Shown here: positions 1 through 27,166 of the stretch, piece after piece
Layout: every line of letters starts with the position of its first letter
Numbering within the stretch: position 1 is the first letter of the stretch
NCBI RefSeq assembly: GCF_034702125.1
Contig: NC_085875.1
Span: 50,905,426-50,969,425, forward strand
Length of the DNA: 64,000 nt
Direction of reading: 5' to 3'
Origin: Engraulis encrasicolus
Lineage: Eukaryota; Chordata; Actinopteri; Clupeiformes; Engraulidae
The notes under the pieces: generated by a model
Told to the model about the DNA's origin: nothing
The model's database searches: none
What the model saw: only the letters and a program-made list of their open reading frames with translations
Made by a program: the position numbers and the translations under genes

Positions 1-1180
1 CTTGGCCGGTTAACACTACAGTCGATATATTTCTTCCTTCAACCGGTTTTCGTTTGTATTGCATTTGACTTTTGCGGACACTGCTAGGAGAGCAGTGAGT
101 CAGGACCCACGAGGAACTCACGCGCTATAGGATAACTTTTGTACGGACAATTGTTAATCTTTTACTAGTACCGAAATCAAGGACTTCGCCTAGAGTCTAC
201 GAAGACTCGGCTGAGCCGGATGGTCTGTTCCCCAAGAGAGTGTGGACAGCCGGTATAGTTATTACGCGTGGAACGGACCTGCGTGCACCCGCCCTTCTCA
301 CTGGACCTTCGCAGGACGGCACCGCAAAGACAATCGGACTACACAACGAAATACCACTTTCCTTTCCCCGTTCAACGAAGCAAGACCTTTTTGGACATAT
401 CACAGCCTCGCGCCGGAACCGCGTGGTATCGCTCGGACCCCAGACAGTAGCCTACCCGAGCAGCTTGGAGAACAAAGGAAACTCGCGCGCACAGCGACGC
501 GCACACCCACTTCGCCCGAGAGATCAAAGGAGTTCTCTCTCTTCCTACCAAGGATAACCAGTAAGCACTGAGTTTGGGCAAAGATATTCAGTTAGAACTG
601 TTACATAGCTTTGAGGAGTTGTGTTTAAATATCCACACTTGTAGAGTGTGATATATTTTATTTTGGGTTATTTTGTTCTATCTGTTCTTTCTTTTCTCTC
701 TCTCTTTCTCCCCTCTCATCACCACAGATAGCCACACGCTATTCTTAGTTTACATTAGTTGCAATATTGCCATAGGCCATACTTGCACCCACATGTAAAT
801 TACCCACTCACAGAGATACACGTACCAGTGTTTTAACCCATCGAGTTATCGAGTCGAGGACATAAGCTATTGTCGGAAAAGAGCGCCAAGCGCTCCCTTT
901 TCCCTCCCCCCACACATACTGTAACGCCTTTAGACAAAGGACAGTATTCTCTGATTAGCTTGAATTCTATCTTGAAGATAAGTTCCCGCTTTATCAGCCG
1001 AAAGCTTAACGCCCCTCCTCATGTCTCATATTTCGGTCCTGCGCGCTGCGCAGAATCATTCGAACCATAGTTCATAGAACATACATCTCTCTCTCTATCT
1101 CCTCCCACCGCTCGGCACACGCGGTAACAGAAGTGCGCGGCGCCCACCGAGCGCGCGCCTCCTCCTTCTCTCTCTCTCTT

Positions 1181-1215
<35 letters not shown>

Positions 1216-1360
1216 TAGCGCATCCTCTCATACCCCGTGTATATATTGTATATTTTACCTAAGTTCTTATGCCCTGCAAGTCACATTGACTGTATCAGTG
1301 TTATGACCGGATGATGCTTTTACAATAAATGTACATTGTGGTGAACTGTGTTTGTCTTAT
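1..1360. other. Unassigned AT/GC-mixed block with LTR-like 3' end
   Basis: No coding exon is recognisable here; the short open frames overlap each other and look random. A CT-rich stretch and a short (CA)n run lie at about 1165-1215. An AATAAA signal sits at about 1325, just before a stretch that could be the R-U5 end of an LTR, and PBS-like tandem repeats follow at 1700-1885. I infer a degraded LTR retroelement but cannot show a second LTR. Confidence 0.25.
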
Positions 1361-1702
1361 TTGAACAATTTCTACGAAGTCAACCAGAAAAGAATTCACA
1401 CAAAACCTTCAGATTATTTGTCAATAATGGTCATGATTTTATGAGACGGTCATGAACCGTGTTTTATGCAATCATTAATTAGACAATTGACGATTCCATA
1501 AGTACACACCTACACATTATTGATACCCAACGTGAAGAGTTTAACACACTCTTCATGCATCATTTCTTATACTCTTATTCCTCACATATAGTAATAACAC
1601 ATTACATATTTGGAACTCTATAAGAATTTTATACTTATTAATGTAATTATTATTACATTACTGTACTTCCCTTACATTTAACGTCGTACCCATTAATTGT
1701 AG

Positions 1703-1885
1703 TTGACCCTACATATTTTGGTGCCCGTGCGTGAGGAAGAATAGTCCCCGTATCCAAGAAATGTAGTTTCACCTACATATTTTGGTGCCCTTGCGTGAGG
1801 AAGAATATTCCTCACGTCCAACAAATGTGGGATTACCCCTACATATTTTGTTGCCCGGGTGTGAGGAAGAATAGTCCTCGCACCC
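1703..1885 (+). repeat. Three tandem ~70-bp units with a TTTTGGTGCCC core
   Basis: Three successive units each carry CTACATATTTTG(G/T)TGCCCG-like sequence followed by GTGAGGAAGAATA. The TGGTGCC core resembles a tRNA primer-binding site of an LTR element, and the three-fold repetition may come from replication slippage in a retroelement leader. The family is not identified. Confidence 0.6.
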
Positions 1886-2254
1886 AATAATGTAATTCCG
1901 ATTGCATAACTGCAATTGTACTTACACAGGGGTTGGAGGGTTTCCATGCAGTGTAGATTTGTGGACCTTTTTTACTTAGTTTCCCCTCCCGTTTCATTTG
2001 TTCACCTTCCGAAATGAAATCCCACCTGAAAAATTTCCATTGTCTTTGTGACATAGCAGTCCCCAGCATTCAGTGCACTCAACAAAAATGCATTCATGCC
2101 TGACTTGTGCAAGGGGGCTTTTTAAAGGTGGTAGGTGTTTGTTGTCAAAGTGTTACTGTAGGTGTCTGTTATCAAGGTGCCTGCCTTAACAATAACGTGC
2201 TGGGGAAAATCTTACATTGCACACATGTATGGTGACACAAAAGACATTCTGTTG

Positions 2255-2402
2255 TATTCTACTCTACTCTATTCTACTCTACTCTACTCAAATCTATTCT
2301 ACTCTACTACTCTACTTTACTCTACTCTATCCTACTCTATTCTATTCTACTCTACTGTACTCTACCGCACTCTACTCTACTCTCCGCTGTTGTACTGTAC
2401 TG
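2255..2402 (+). repeat. Degenerate (CTCTA)n/(CTATT)n minisatellite
   Basis: About 145 bp of imperfect pentanucleotide repeat (CTACT/CTATT). The open frames crossing it encode only low-complexity Leu/Tyr/Ser runs and are not genes. Confidence 0.85.
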
Positions 2403-2438
2403 TAACCTTGTTTGCACATGTATATGGTTACTCCACAC

Positions 2439-2806
2439 CAGTGGTTTTCAAAGTGGGGGCCGGGGACCCCTGGGGGGCTTCAAGGAGGTGCTAGGGGGGC
2501 TGCAGCAGGTTGGCAGAAAAAGTAAACTGAATAGCTAACGTAAAACAAAATAAACCATAAGCGAAACAATAATCCCATTACAAGTAGTTAGGAACAGCAT
2601 TATAATCATCTATTGCATCTCTGAACATCATGCTATTATCGTTATTATTTTATATTTATTTGGACACCGACTCACAGGCCTATTCTATGATTGTGAAAGG
2701 GGCTGCACAGAAAAAAAATGTGTGGCGCGACCCATGCAAGGGGCGCCTTGGCTGGATTCAACTGGTATATGGGGGGCCTTACCATGGTAAAGTTTGAGAA
2801 CCCCTG
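2439..2806. mobile_element. hAT-type MITE
   Basis: It begins CAGTGGTTTTCAAAGT and ends with the near-inverse AAAGTTTGAGAACCCCTG. It is flanked by CTCCACAC and TTCTACAC (6 of 8 match), compatible with a decayed 8-bp hAT target duplication. No transposase is present. Confidence 0.65.
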
Positions 2807-3675
2807 TTCTACACAGTTACAGCCATTGCTATGTTTGCCATGATGTTACAATGGTGTACGTACAGTATATCTGAAGCAGCCCTTCCTCTCATAGACCCTT
2901 AACGCATGCCGTTCCAGCAGTGGAACACTGTAATATAGTCACAGAAAAAAAAAAACTTAACTACCATAGTACTACACCACTGTGACAGTGCACAGGGCCT
3001 TTAGTAATAAATTACAACTGACGACTTGCCATTCTGGTAACAGCTAATTTATAACAGGGGTCTGTCTTACGGGGTTAAAGTACATGGTTGAAATGATCCG
3101 CTCACCCGTGAAATGCACAGAGCCAGAATCATACTGCACTCCCCTGATGCCTGTCCACCGGAAAACAGAGTTGCCAGATTTGGCTTCCCGCTTCCCAGGA
3201 TGGTCGTTTGCGGATCGAAATGGTTAAAAAGGGCCTTTTGGTGGGTTTTTCTGCACATTTATGGCCATTGAAATCAATAGAATTTAGTTGGTGGTTGCCA
3301 ACTAATTGGCCAGGATTTAGTGCTTCCAGGTTTTAAGCAATTTTTTTGGCTGGAATCATCAGACACATCTGGCAACCCTGCCGGAAAAGCCTATTGGCCT
3401 GATGTTTTATGTACAGACTGGAGGTATGCAATCTGTACAGTATGCAGTACGTCTGAGCCATTTCTCATGCTTTTGGAATGGCTTGTTTTAACACTGCCAG
3501 ACACACTACGCATTTGGAATGACTTGTTTTAACACTGCCAGATGTGCTGTGCATTTGTAAAGATTTGTGAGGGTACACAAACAGAAGCGTATTTAATTTA
3601 TTAACATGTGTGTGTGCGTATGTGTCTGTGTCTGTGTGTGGGTGTGTGCATTTGTGTGTGTGTCCTCATCTGCAG

Positions 3676-17647
<13,972 letters not shown>

Positions 17648-17760
17648 GGTAACTCTCCCTCCAACACGACATAACACCCCTCCGCTACCTTTACCTGTCT
17701 GTAAGGTAACTCTCCCTCGAACACGATATAACACCCCTCCTCTACCTTTATTATTTTTTC

Positions 17761-18344
17761 GGTAACACTTAAGAATAGCAGTCCCTTGAAAAGCTTTCTA
17801 TGTATTTTATTAAAGGGGTATGCCACTATTTAGGGGCTTAATACAGTTAAAATCGTTGGCGAAGGTTTATAAAGGAAGTAAAGTGTCTTATTTTTCATGT
17901 AAGCCCTTGTCTTGCTTTAAGACAAGTTAAAAGAGGGAGCATCTCGCTAAGCTAGTGAAAGTCAATGGATCCATGTAGCATGCTACAATGCTACACGGAT
18001 CCATTGACTTTCACTAGCTTAGCGACATACCCTTTAATGATTACTAATGAAGTAATTATAAACAAAAGATTTTGCAAGTGTTCGTCAATGAGTAAGAGAA
18101 CCAACCTATTAGCTGCACATCGGAGGAATCGGCTGATGTGTGATGTGTTTGATGTGTGTCTGCATGCCTGACACTGCTATAGCTAGTGGTTCCATCTCTT
18201 TTGCTCCTTGGAAGACAAACTTCCAAGACTGGTGCGGCTGCACTGTGTCTGCTGTGTTAACATAGTATTTCTTACTCATTTACTAACATTCATGTTTTGT
18301 TGATAATTAGTTAATGCATTTAAAGACTTATTCTAAAGTGTTAC
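17761..18344. mobile_element. MITE with GTAACACTT termini, invaded
   Basis: The ends GGTAACACTTAAGAATAG and CTTATTCTAAAGTGTTAC are inverse. Its interior is interrupted at 17811-18036 by a second palindromic element. Confidence 0.65.
17811..18036. mobile_element. Nested palindromic MITE with a perfect 29-bp hairpin
   Basis: The termini TAAAGGGGTATG and CATACCCTTTA are inverse. Inside, 17943-17971 is the exact reverse complement of 17997-18025 around a 25-nt loop that itself contains GTAGCATGCTAC. Confidence 0.8.
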
Positions 18345-18451
18345 TGTTATTTCACCTGTATAGTGCCGTGTTAGCTTCACAAATCTTTCATAAGACAACT
18401 CGTCCTCTAGCCTTCCTCTACCTTTATTTATTTATTCATTATTTTCTTTAA

Positions 18452-18909
<458 letters not shown>

Positions 18910-19237
18910 TTAAATATATATTTTGGTCTTTTAATGACTTTATTTGGATAGGACAGTTACAGAATGTGACAGGAAATGAGTGGTAGAGAGAAGACCAGGA
19001 AATGACCTCGAGTTGAAATCGAACCCCAGTCCTTCCATGCTGCCCCGTGCTGTCCAAATGTTCATTAAGACTAGGAAATGATCACTTTTCATACATGAAT
19101 ATGTGGGTCTTTAAATATCTTTGGCTAACGTACTGTACTGTACTACTGAGAATATTGGTGAATTTAGGAAATATTTATGAAAAGGTCACATTTGTAAATG
19201 GACAGCATGTACATTTTTGAAACAAAGTTAGAAGAGA

Positions 19238-19625
19238 AGAGACTGGAAGGGAAGGGAAGGGAAGGGAAGGGAAGGGAACAAGAGAAGAGAGAAGTGAAGG
19301 TAAGATAAGATAAGAGGATAAGAGAAGAGAAGAGAAGAGAAGAGAAGAGAGGAGAAGAGAAGAGAAGAGAAGAGAAGAGAGGAGAAGAAATTGGTATAGA
19401 AGAGAAGAGAAGAGAAGAAATTGGTATGGAAGGGAAGAGAAGAGAAGAAATTGGTATGGAAGGGAAGAGAAGAGAAGAGAAGAAATTGGTATGGAAGGGA
19501 AGAGAAGAGAAGAGAAGAAATTGGTATGGAAGGGAAGAGAAGAGAAGAGAAGAGAAGAGAAGAGAAGAGAAGAGAAGAGAAGAGAAGAGAAATTGGTATG
19601 GAAGGGAAGAGAAGAGAAAAGAAAG
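19238..19625 (+). repeat. (GAAGA)n / GAAATTGGTATGGAAGG minisatellite
   Basis: GGAAG and AGAGAAG pentamers with at least six spaced copies of AAATTGGTATGGAAGGGA, so a mixed higher-order array. The apparent Lys/Glu/Arg or Leu/Phe/Ser frames are repeat translations. Confidence 0.92.
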
Positions 19626-19817
19626 AGAAGTGGGTCATCTTGTTCCATCACACCTGTTCAAGGGGCCCGTAACTCAAATGACAGAGTGTCTTAGGAAGCC
19701 TGGAGTGCTAACCTCCTCACACACACCAGCCGGCCCGAGGGGAGGGAGGGGGCCAGGGGACGGATTATGATTCCTAGGGCCCCGGGGGCCAGGCAACAAG
19801 AAAGTACCCCCCCTTAA

Positions 19818-20125
19818 GGGCCGTACACACACATCGCTGCTATTTACTAGCTTCTCGCTTGCTCGCCTACTCGCCTCTCTTTCATGGAACGTTCGCTGAA
19901 AGTTCCCGCGGCTTTAACTGCCAATGAACAGACGAGAAGTACCAAACTCTGCCTTCCAATTGGTTACTCGCTTACTCGCCTCGCTCGAAGATAAAATATT
20001 TTCAACTCGGGATACGCCCACATCGCATCGCTTGTACAGTACTCGCCTACTCGCCTGCTAGTCTCGCTGGAACACATTGACATTCTATTGAGCGAGTAAC
20101 TAGCAGCAACGTGTGTGTACGGCCC
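19818..20125. mobile_element. MITE with GGGCCGTACACACAC termini
   Basis: The inverse ends GGGCCGTACACACACATCGC and GTGTGTGTACGGCCC flank 308 bp. The flanks are TTAA on the left and TTTA on the right, suggesting a TTAA target with one change. Confidence 0.75.
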
Positions 20126-22635
20126 TTTACTGGGTGTTGCTAGTTTACAAAGCAATTCTGGGGTTAAGGCCAGATGTGAGTCTAGGTTGTTGGCTTAGCT
20201 TAAAAGTGTGATTTTAACACAATATGAGAATGGAAGGGCTTCAGGGCTCACCTTGACTCTTGGGAGCCCTGGGCCTGGGCCCAGTAGGCCCGTGCAGTGA
20301 TCTGTCCCAGAGGGGAGGGAGGGAGGGAGGGCTGGGCTCCTGGGCTCCTTCAGGGAAAAGTAGAAGGCACCTGTGGCCAAAATCACTGTACTTCAGCCGG
20401 TGGTGACGAAACCTTGCCGAGCCTCGCTACGACATCAAAGCCCCTAACACGGAAACGAGGAGACACGTGCTTAAGACCAGAGTGACTCTGTGTGTGTACG
20501 TGTGTGTGTGTGTGTGTGTGAGGGAGGGAGATCAGAGCGAGTGTTTGTGTAAGCAAATGGCAGGCAGGCAGGCAGGGCAATTTGCTCCAAGGACGGGGGT
20601 GTGAAGGAAAAGAGGAAGGAAAAAAAGAAGGCAAAAAAAAAAACGACAAGAGAGAGGACAAGTTAGAGGGAACGCTTACGTGTCAAAAGGGATTGGGGTG
20701 GGAGTTGGTGGTCAGGTGGTCTTGAAAAAGGGTTGACGGGGGGGGTCTGGTGATCTTGAAAGGGGTTGACTGGGGTGGTGGGGTGGTCTTAAAATGGAGG
20801 GGAGGGGTTCTTTAAAGGTTTGGTGGGGGTGGGGAGGTGGTCTTGAAAGCGTTTGCAAGTGTCTTGTCTGCGCTGACTGATGCATTACGGCCATTATGTG
20901 TTCCAGGCTGGGGCTTAATGACAGAGCAGAGGAGAGCGGAGTGGAGTGGAGAGGAGCGGCAGTCGCATGGTGCTATTTTGGGGCGAGTCCTGAAGAGCTC
21001 GCCTCGCCTCGCCTCGTGGGAACTCCTCCGAGGGCTTTGGGTTTTGGTGCGCGATGGGAAGAGAGACGGCACAAGAGAGATACCAAGCCAACAGGGCCAG
21101 GCCAGGCGGGGGGATGGGGGGAATTACAAGAAGATGGCTCAGTATCCTAACGGGGGGGGGGTATTCCACCTGGAAGCTGTAAACCAAATCACTAGTAAAC
21201 CAAGTTAAGGCTGTGTCTCAGATGGTACACTTGTGCACTTCAGGCACTATGCTTCAATGTGTAATTAATACGCCATACGCACTGAAACATAAACACTGAA
21301 GTGCACAAGTGCACCATTTGAGAGATAGCCTAAATTAAAGGGGAACAATGTAGGATGACATAGTTTGCACAGTGCCCGTGGCATGCCGGTCTCAAAATCT
21401 ACACCGTCATGAAAAAATGCTGTTTAAATAAGCTTGCTGTGAGAATGTTCTTCATCACAGAATACCAGCAATTGATACAAATCTGAATATGGTATGTAAA
21501 GTGATTTTTCGTATGATATGAGGGGTGAATGAAATGTTTCCCACGACACTCGTAGCGGACTGCTCTGTCAAAAAGGGTTCTCAGCAGACGGACAGTGAAA
21601 GTGGTCGCGAGTCATCGCTCACTTACTAATGACTCAAATAAGCATCGGCTGACTCGATATCCTACATAGAGCCCCTTTAACGAGGTAGTGATAAATTCCC
21701 TAATAGAAGAGCCCCGGGGCCTCGTATTGTTAACTAGACGATGCCTGAAGGCTATCTATTATTAGGTTACGGTAACTTTGCCAGGGTTATCACTAAACCC
21801 AGTTCTTGGAATACCCCACTGGTTATTTTAGCCTGCAGGGAGCGGTGAAAGAGCTATAATACCTATAAGAGTATTTGTTGTTTTCTTAACGAAATGACAC
21901 ATGCAGGCTATAAGTGTAAATGACACATGCTGGTTTATGACTTATGTCCGGTCAATTAAGCCAGGTTTGTCAGTGAGCCATGGGGGTATAATTCCAAGAA
22001 CATGGTGAAGTGATAGACCTCTGGCAAACTTCACTACAGGAAGTGGTAGATCTGGGGCCTATACTACAAAGCTGGTTCAGGAGTAAACCAGGTGAAGTTA
22101 AAGAGGTAAATCATCTAATAGAAGTGCCTGGATTCCTCATTTTCTATTACTCCTGAGCCAGCTTTGTAGTATAGGCCCCTGCTAAGCTAGATAACCTAAC
22201 CTAGACAACAGATGTCATTTACCATAGTTACGATTAAGAATATGAGGACTCCAGGCTCTCCCAGTAGGTGATTTAGGGTGCATCCCAATATGTGACCTCC
22301 TCCACTTGCCTCCTCCACTCGCTTCTCGTCATGATGACATCACTATAACAGCATTATATTTCAATGTATTGCAAAAGCTCAATTGTAGAGTCTTTTTCTC
22401 ATTTGCAATTGGGATGGTGAATGAAAAACAGTCCCTCAAAAGTTGTTGTGGCTAGGCTGACAGCTGGCAAACTTAATCGTTTTCTCCACGGAGGAGGGGC
22501 CAGGAGGCGGGACGAGGAGACAAGCGCAAGTGGAGGAGGCAAGGTCGCATATTGAGACGCACCCTCGGTGACCGCTACCTAAAGGTTGTAACTTAACCTG
22601 GTTTACTACTGAGCCGTGTTCTTGGAAGACCCCTC
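20126..22635. other. Intergenic repeats between nid2 and rtraf
   Basis: No exon was recognised. It contains G-rich simple tracts (20290-21130) and three palindromic MITEs: 21209-21330 (GGCTGTGTCTCAGATGG ends), 22054-22179 (GGGGCCTATACTACAAAGC ends) and 22276-22564 (GGGTGCATCCCAATATG ends). A relative of the first lies at about 34111-34240. Confidence 0.65.
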
Positions 22636-22639
22636 GGGC

Positions 22640-23110
22640 AAGGGAAGTGAAGGCCGGACCAGGAAGGAGGCCAGAGGCCGTCTCTCAACATCATCCTATC
22701 AACGCCACCAAGGGAGAACAATTCACTAACGGGGGAAAAAATAAAACCAAAAAAAGTGACCTATTTTTTTTATTTTTGCTAAATAAGTGTTTTTGTAAAT
22801 TTGTTTTATACCTCACCTCATTCTACTGTATGTTTGTTTGATTTTTTTGTTGTAATTTTGTTATTGAAAGAACGCCAAAGAAACATTTGAAATCTCTCTT
22901 TGTGCATCAGGGACAGGCTTTGGCGTGTATGAAGCGCGTTAGGGCAGAGTTTTGAGTGTTCAGTGCACTAGGAGAATTAAGTAGTTCACACTTTTAAATG
23001 AAATTAGCCAAATGTTTTTGTTATCCCCATTTTTAATGTTTTAAAAATCCTTTTTTTATCTTTTGTAAAATGTGATATTTATAACAATAAAATGTGACTG
23101 AGAACTTGTG
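22640..23110 (+). other. Possible nid2 3'UTR exon with poly(A) signal
   Basis: GGCAAG|GGAAGTGA at about 22640 would be an acceptor followed by codons G-K-stop if joined in phase 1, resembling the usual nidogen-2 tail. The stretch is T-rich, unique-looking and ends with AATAAA at about 23085. The preceding exon already has a stop, so this would be non-coding. The polypyrimidine tract is weak, so this stays tentative. Confidence 0.3.
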
Positions 23111-23475
23111 TAAATCTATGCATCATGGTCAGTGTTGTTCTGATATTACTGTGGTCCTTCCACAGTACTGAAAGCCACAAGTTACATAGAAGGATAACAC
23201 CATGTCCTTTTTAGTGTTACTACACATTATTATGTAATTACATTATACATGCCAGGGCTTGGCTTTAACTTTTTCATTTATCGGCCACTGCTAGTTGTTT
23301 TCCTGAGTGACTAGTAATTCAGCTATTTTACTATCCACACATTTTATCTTTTTTCCCTCTTTCCCCTTCTGTTGAGAGCACTTCTGTCCATTTCAGCAGC
23401 TCTTGTTTTGAGTCCCTCAACGAGCTCCTTTATGCAAGAATGCTTGGCAAATGTCAAAAGTTCCATGTACTAGAT

Positions 23476-23815
23476 TAGTGGTTCTCAACCTGTGGGTTGA
23501 GATCCCGTTTTTTGGGGGGGAGGTGTCAATGTAAGGACTCTCAATTTAAAAGACCATCACTGCATCCAGAATAATCATCAAACAATGCTAAAACATTGGC
23601 CAAATGGTCAAATAATAGGCTATCAAAGAAGTCAAACATTGTGAAAATAGCCCATCTACAAGCCCACTACTCCTCATAATGTGAGGCATTGCGGGCTTGC
23701 AGATCAGATATTTTCTCAATATCTATATATGACAAATGGAGTCACTTGGATGGGGGGGGCAGTCCAAATATGACTGTTTTAGGGGGTCACTGCCTAAAAA
23801 GGTTGAAAACGACTG
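23476..23815. mobile_element. hAT-type MITE remnant
   Basis: The ends TAGTGGTTCTCAACC and GGTTGAAAACGACTG are roughly inverse; the flanks TACTAGAT and TTATAGAT match at 6 of 8 positions. Confidence 0.6.
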
Positions 23816-25262
23816 TTATAGATGGCAGCCATCTTGAATTTCACGGCCAAAACGAAGTTGTATTATCAAAATAATGTCAGATTTGGAATCCTCATGGTTG
23901 AGTTGTATGAAAAAGTGTCTTCATACATGATTCTATATCATTCAGATCAAAAGTTATTTTTTAGAGATGGCGCCGGACGCCATTTGGAATATGGCTCTCT
24001 AGCAAAAAATGCCGGGATTTTTGGGACGCACATGGGAGCTGAATCTTTTCTAAAGGGTCCATAGAGGTCAAATCAATCATGAAAACATTGTTCCCAGAGG
24101 ATGGGCACGGAACCTCACATTATAACCCTACTAATCAGAAGTTTAATTCTCATTTAATCTCTTTAATATTGCACTTAAACCTTTTTTTTTTTTTTTTTTT
24201 TAAAGCTCAAGTCTCAACAGTCGCAAGCACCGTGGGGGGTGGTCAGCCATCGCCATCCCCCAGTAGGGGGATGCAGACGATATGGTCTGCTGCACACATT
24301 ACCGTGCCCGGTCATTTAGACTATATTTAGTTATTGGAGTGCATCGATTAGGCTACCCCAGCCATGTTCCGGCTCGGAGCGCTTATTGCCGCCTTGCTAG
24401 TGATGGTAGAATGTTCTCACAGAAAACTGTCCAAACATCTATCTTTTAATACATTGTGTCCAGGTGAAATTTAATGCCAGGCCTAGAGAAAATAGCAAAA
24501 GTTTTAAGTTTCAATACATATACTTTATTTAACTGTACTGTATTTTTAATGACCCGCGGGGACACTGCCTAGAGCAGGGTGGTCCCCGGACCACACGTTG
24601 AGAACCAGTGCCCTAGAGCGGGGTGCTTCCCATTCCCTTCTTCAGTAGTCCTGCTAGACCGTCTGTCTGTCTGGCAATGGTTATAGCGGCCAGACCGTCT
24701 CAGCAACAAACAGCTGCAAACAGAGCGCACAAGCACAGAAACACAAAAGCACACCAGCAGGCACACGCACAACCACACACCTACACACACACACCTACAC
24801 ACACCACCCATGTCCAGAGGACAGATGTGTGGTCAAAAGTAATTCTTCACAGAAACACCGCAGACAAGTAAAAACCACACAAGACGCAAGCTTGCATTTT
24901 CTTCAAACGCTTCATGAGTAGTATGCATTTTTCAGCATGGCATCGTCATTCACAGCCTTTTAAACAAGGGCATAAAAAAAACAAATTGGGTGAATTAAAG
25001 CCAAACGTAAAAAGGCAGAGTCAATCCTGCTGAAAGACCTTTGTTCAGCACTTTCCAAATGAAATGAGAGAGAGAGAGAGAGACAGAGCGAGAGCAAAAA
25101 ACAAAAAGACTCCGAAGAGGCATTTGAGTCATTTGATGTAACGAGGGATGTCAATAAAAATTAAATTAAACGAGTCCACCGTCGCTCTGCGCTCTTCGTG
25201 GGAGTGGGGGAGGAGAGGGGCCAGCTGATGGCTGTAGTCTACAAGACTCTTCATTTAAGCAG
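23816..25262. other. Intergenic DNA, no gene recognised
   Basis: It holds a (T)20 run near 24183, an hAT-like remnant around 24560-24615, CA-rich DNA at 24720-24810 and a short (GA)n at 25070. Short open frames have no domain signature. Confidence 0.5.
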
Positions 25263-25645
25263 GTATTGCGAGATCCCCGTGTGGAGGAGAGGGGAGGGGA
25301 GGAGCTGTGGTGGGTTTGCGGGCCTGGGTGCAATACTCGTGGAACGAGAGGAGAGGAGAGGAGCTGGGGTGGGGTGTGTTTGTGGGCCTGGGTGCAATAT
25401 ACCCATGGAACAATAGGAGAGGAGAGGAGAGGTGAGGAGGAGGTGCAGTGGTAGGGTATGTTCGTGGGCCTGACGTAGCGATATCCCCGTTGGAAGGAGA
25501 GGAGAGGAGAGTTACGTTGGTGGGGTATGTTTGTGGGCCAGGGTGAGTGTGATACCCATGGAAGGAGAGGAACTGAGGTATGGGAGAGGGGTTAGGGAGG
25601 GTTAAGATCAAGTGCTGTGGTGGGGTGGGGTATGTCGGTGACACT
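25263..25645 (+). repeat. ~75-bp minisatellite, five or more imperfect units
   Basis: Recurring blocks of GTTTGTGGGCCTGGGTG, a variable centre with CCATGGAA, and GGAGAGGAGAGGAG. Unit length varies between about 70 and 90 bp. Confidence 0.75.
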
Positions 25646-26013
25646 GGGTACTGGTAGGGTGTGTAGAGCAGAGTAAGCTTCAGGCTGGTTGGCGGTCATG
25701 TGCAAACCTTGCCCAGGCTATGGTGGTCTGTGTGAGTCTGTGGGGTGTGTGAAAGAGGAGATGTTCTGGATGGATCCAGGATGACTTGACTTGGGGTGAC
25801 GCAGGCGTAGGGTGATCAATCGGGCAGAGTGGTGATCTGTCGACCTTGCCCAGGAGGAGGTGGTGGACTGTCTCTGAGGTCAGGGTGGGATATAGCTGTG
25901 GGTCTGCATCAAGTAGATCTGGAAGTGGGTGTAGACCAGGGTGTGGGTGTCCAGTAACCATCTTGGGTGGGTGGACAGCTGGATCTGTAGTGAGTTGATC
26001 AGTGTGTGCAGAG

Positions 26014-26219
26014 CAGGCTTGTACGAAATTCTGAATGGAAAGAATTTCAATTTAAAATAATGCCATAATACGAACACTAGGTGGTGCCATTACCTTGAAT
26101 TTCACTGAATTTAATCTACACCACCCATTGAAAGTACATAGAACACCACCACCTAGTGTTTGCATTATGGCATTACTTTGAATTGAAATTCTTTCCATTT
26201 GGAATTTTGTACAAGCCTG
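26014..26219. mobile_element. Palindromic hAT-like MITE
   Basis: 206 bp made almost entirely of two inverse arms starting CAGGCTTGTAC and ending GTACAAGCCTG-like. Each arm has the ACTAGGTGGTG core. The flanks GTGCAGAG and ATGCAGAG match at 7 of 8 positions. Confidence 0.85.
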
Positions 26220-26378
26220 ATGCAGAGTAGAGTAGTCATTATGCCGCGCCCAGGATCATCCACCAAAGACCACCACTCCTGTCTTGGGGTGTAGGAAAGA
26301 GGGGATGGGAGATGTTGTGGATCCAGGAGAGGCGAGGATGAGGGTGGGATATACTAGATGCACGTCTGTCGTGAGCGG

Positions 26379-26533
26379 TCATCTGCCGACCTTCCCCAGC
26401 CGGTGGTCTGTCTTGGGGTCGGCGATGATGGCCTGCACGGCCACGATGGCCTCGTTGATGCGCGTCTGCAGCTCCCGCAGCTCCTCGATGTGCAGCAGGC
26501 GCAGGATCGTAGCGGCCTCGTTAAGTGTCGCGT
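26379..26533 (-). CDS. rtraf: rtraf exon 8 (last coding)
   Basis: It encodes ATLNEAATILRLLHIEELRE, LQTRINEAIVAVQAIIADPK and TDHRLGKVGR, with TGA at 26381-26379. The acceptor is CCCTCCAG. This C-terminal helix is the most conserved part of the family. Confidence 0.96.
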
Positions 26534-26660
26534 CTGGAGGGCGGGGGGGGTGGATGGAAAGAAAGACGAAGGGGAGGGAGGGAGAAAGGGAGAGGGAGGA
26601 GAGAGGGAGTGGAGTGGAGTGGAGGAAAGTAAGGAGGGGGAAAGATAGTCAGTGACAGAA

Positions 26661-26727
<67 letters not shown>

Positions 26728-27090
26728 AGAGAGAGAGATTCAATGAGACACTGACACATGGCAGTCACCACAATCTATTATTTTATTTACTTGAATTAAG
26801 ACAACTGAATAATGATAAGGAATACGGCAGAGTTTAAAAAAATAATTTATCATCATTATTGTTAGATACCTTTGGGACTTTGGGAAATCGATGGGTCAGA
26901 TAAAGTCTCGATTTGGACATTTTATCACAGTGCAGCATTTGATTGTTATTGCCGATAAATAACGATGTCACTGTCAAAATCAAGCACACGTGCAGTTATA
27001 GTTACTTACCCCCAGTGTCGAAGCCAAGGATATGCTTATCTAGCGCCACTGGCAGGCCCTACAGGGAATTACAAGAGCATAGCTTGTAAA

Positions 27091-27166
<76 letters not shown>

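Noticed and set aside
240..571. Two overlapping ~105-aa frames near the left edge
   Set aside because: They overlap in different frames, have no homology I recognise, no splice context and end without conservation clues.
26284..26655. 123-aa + strand frame over the last rtraf exon
   Set aside because: It is antisense to the conserved rtraf C-terminus and runs into (GA)n sequence.
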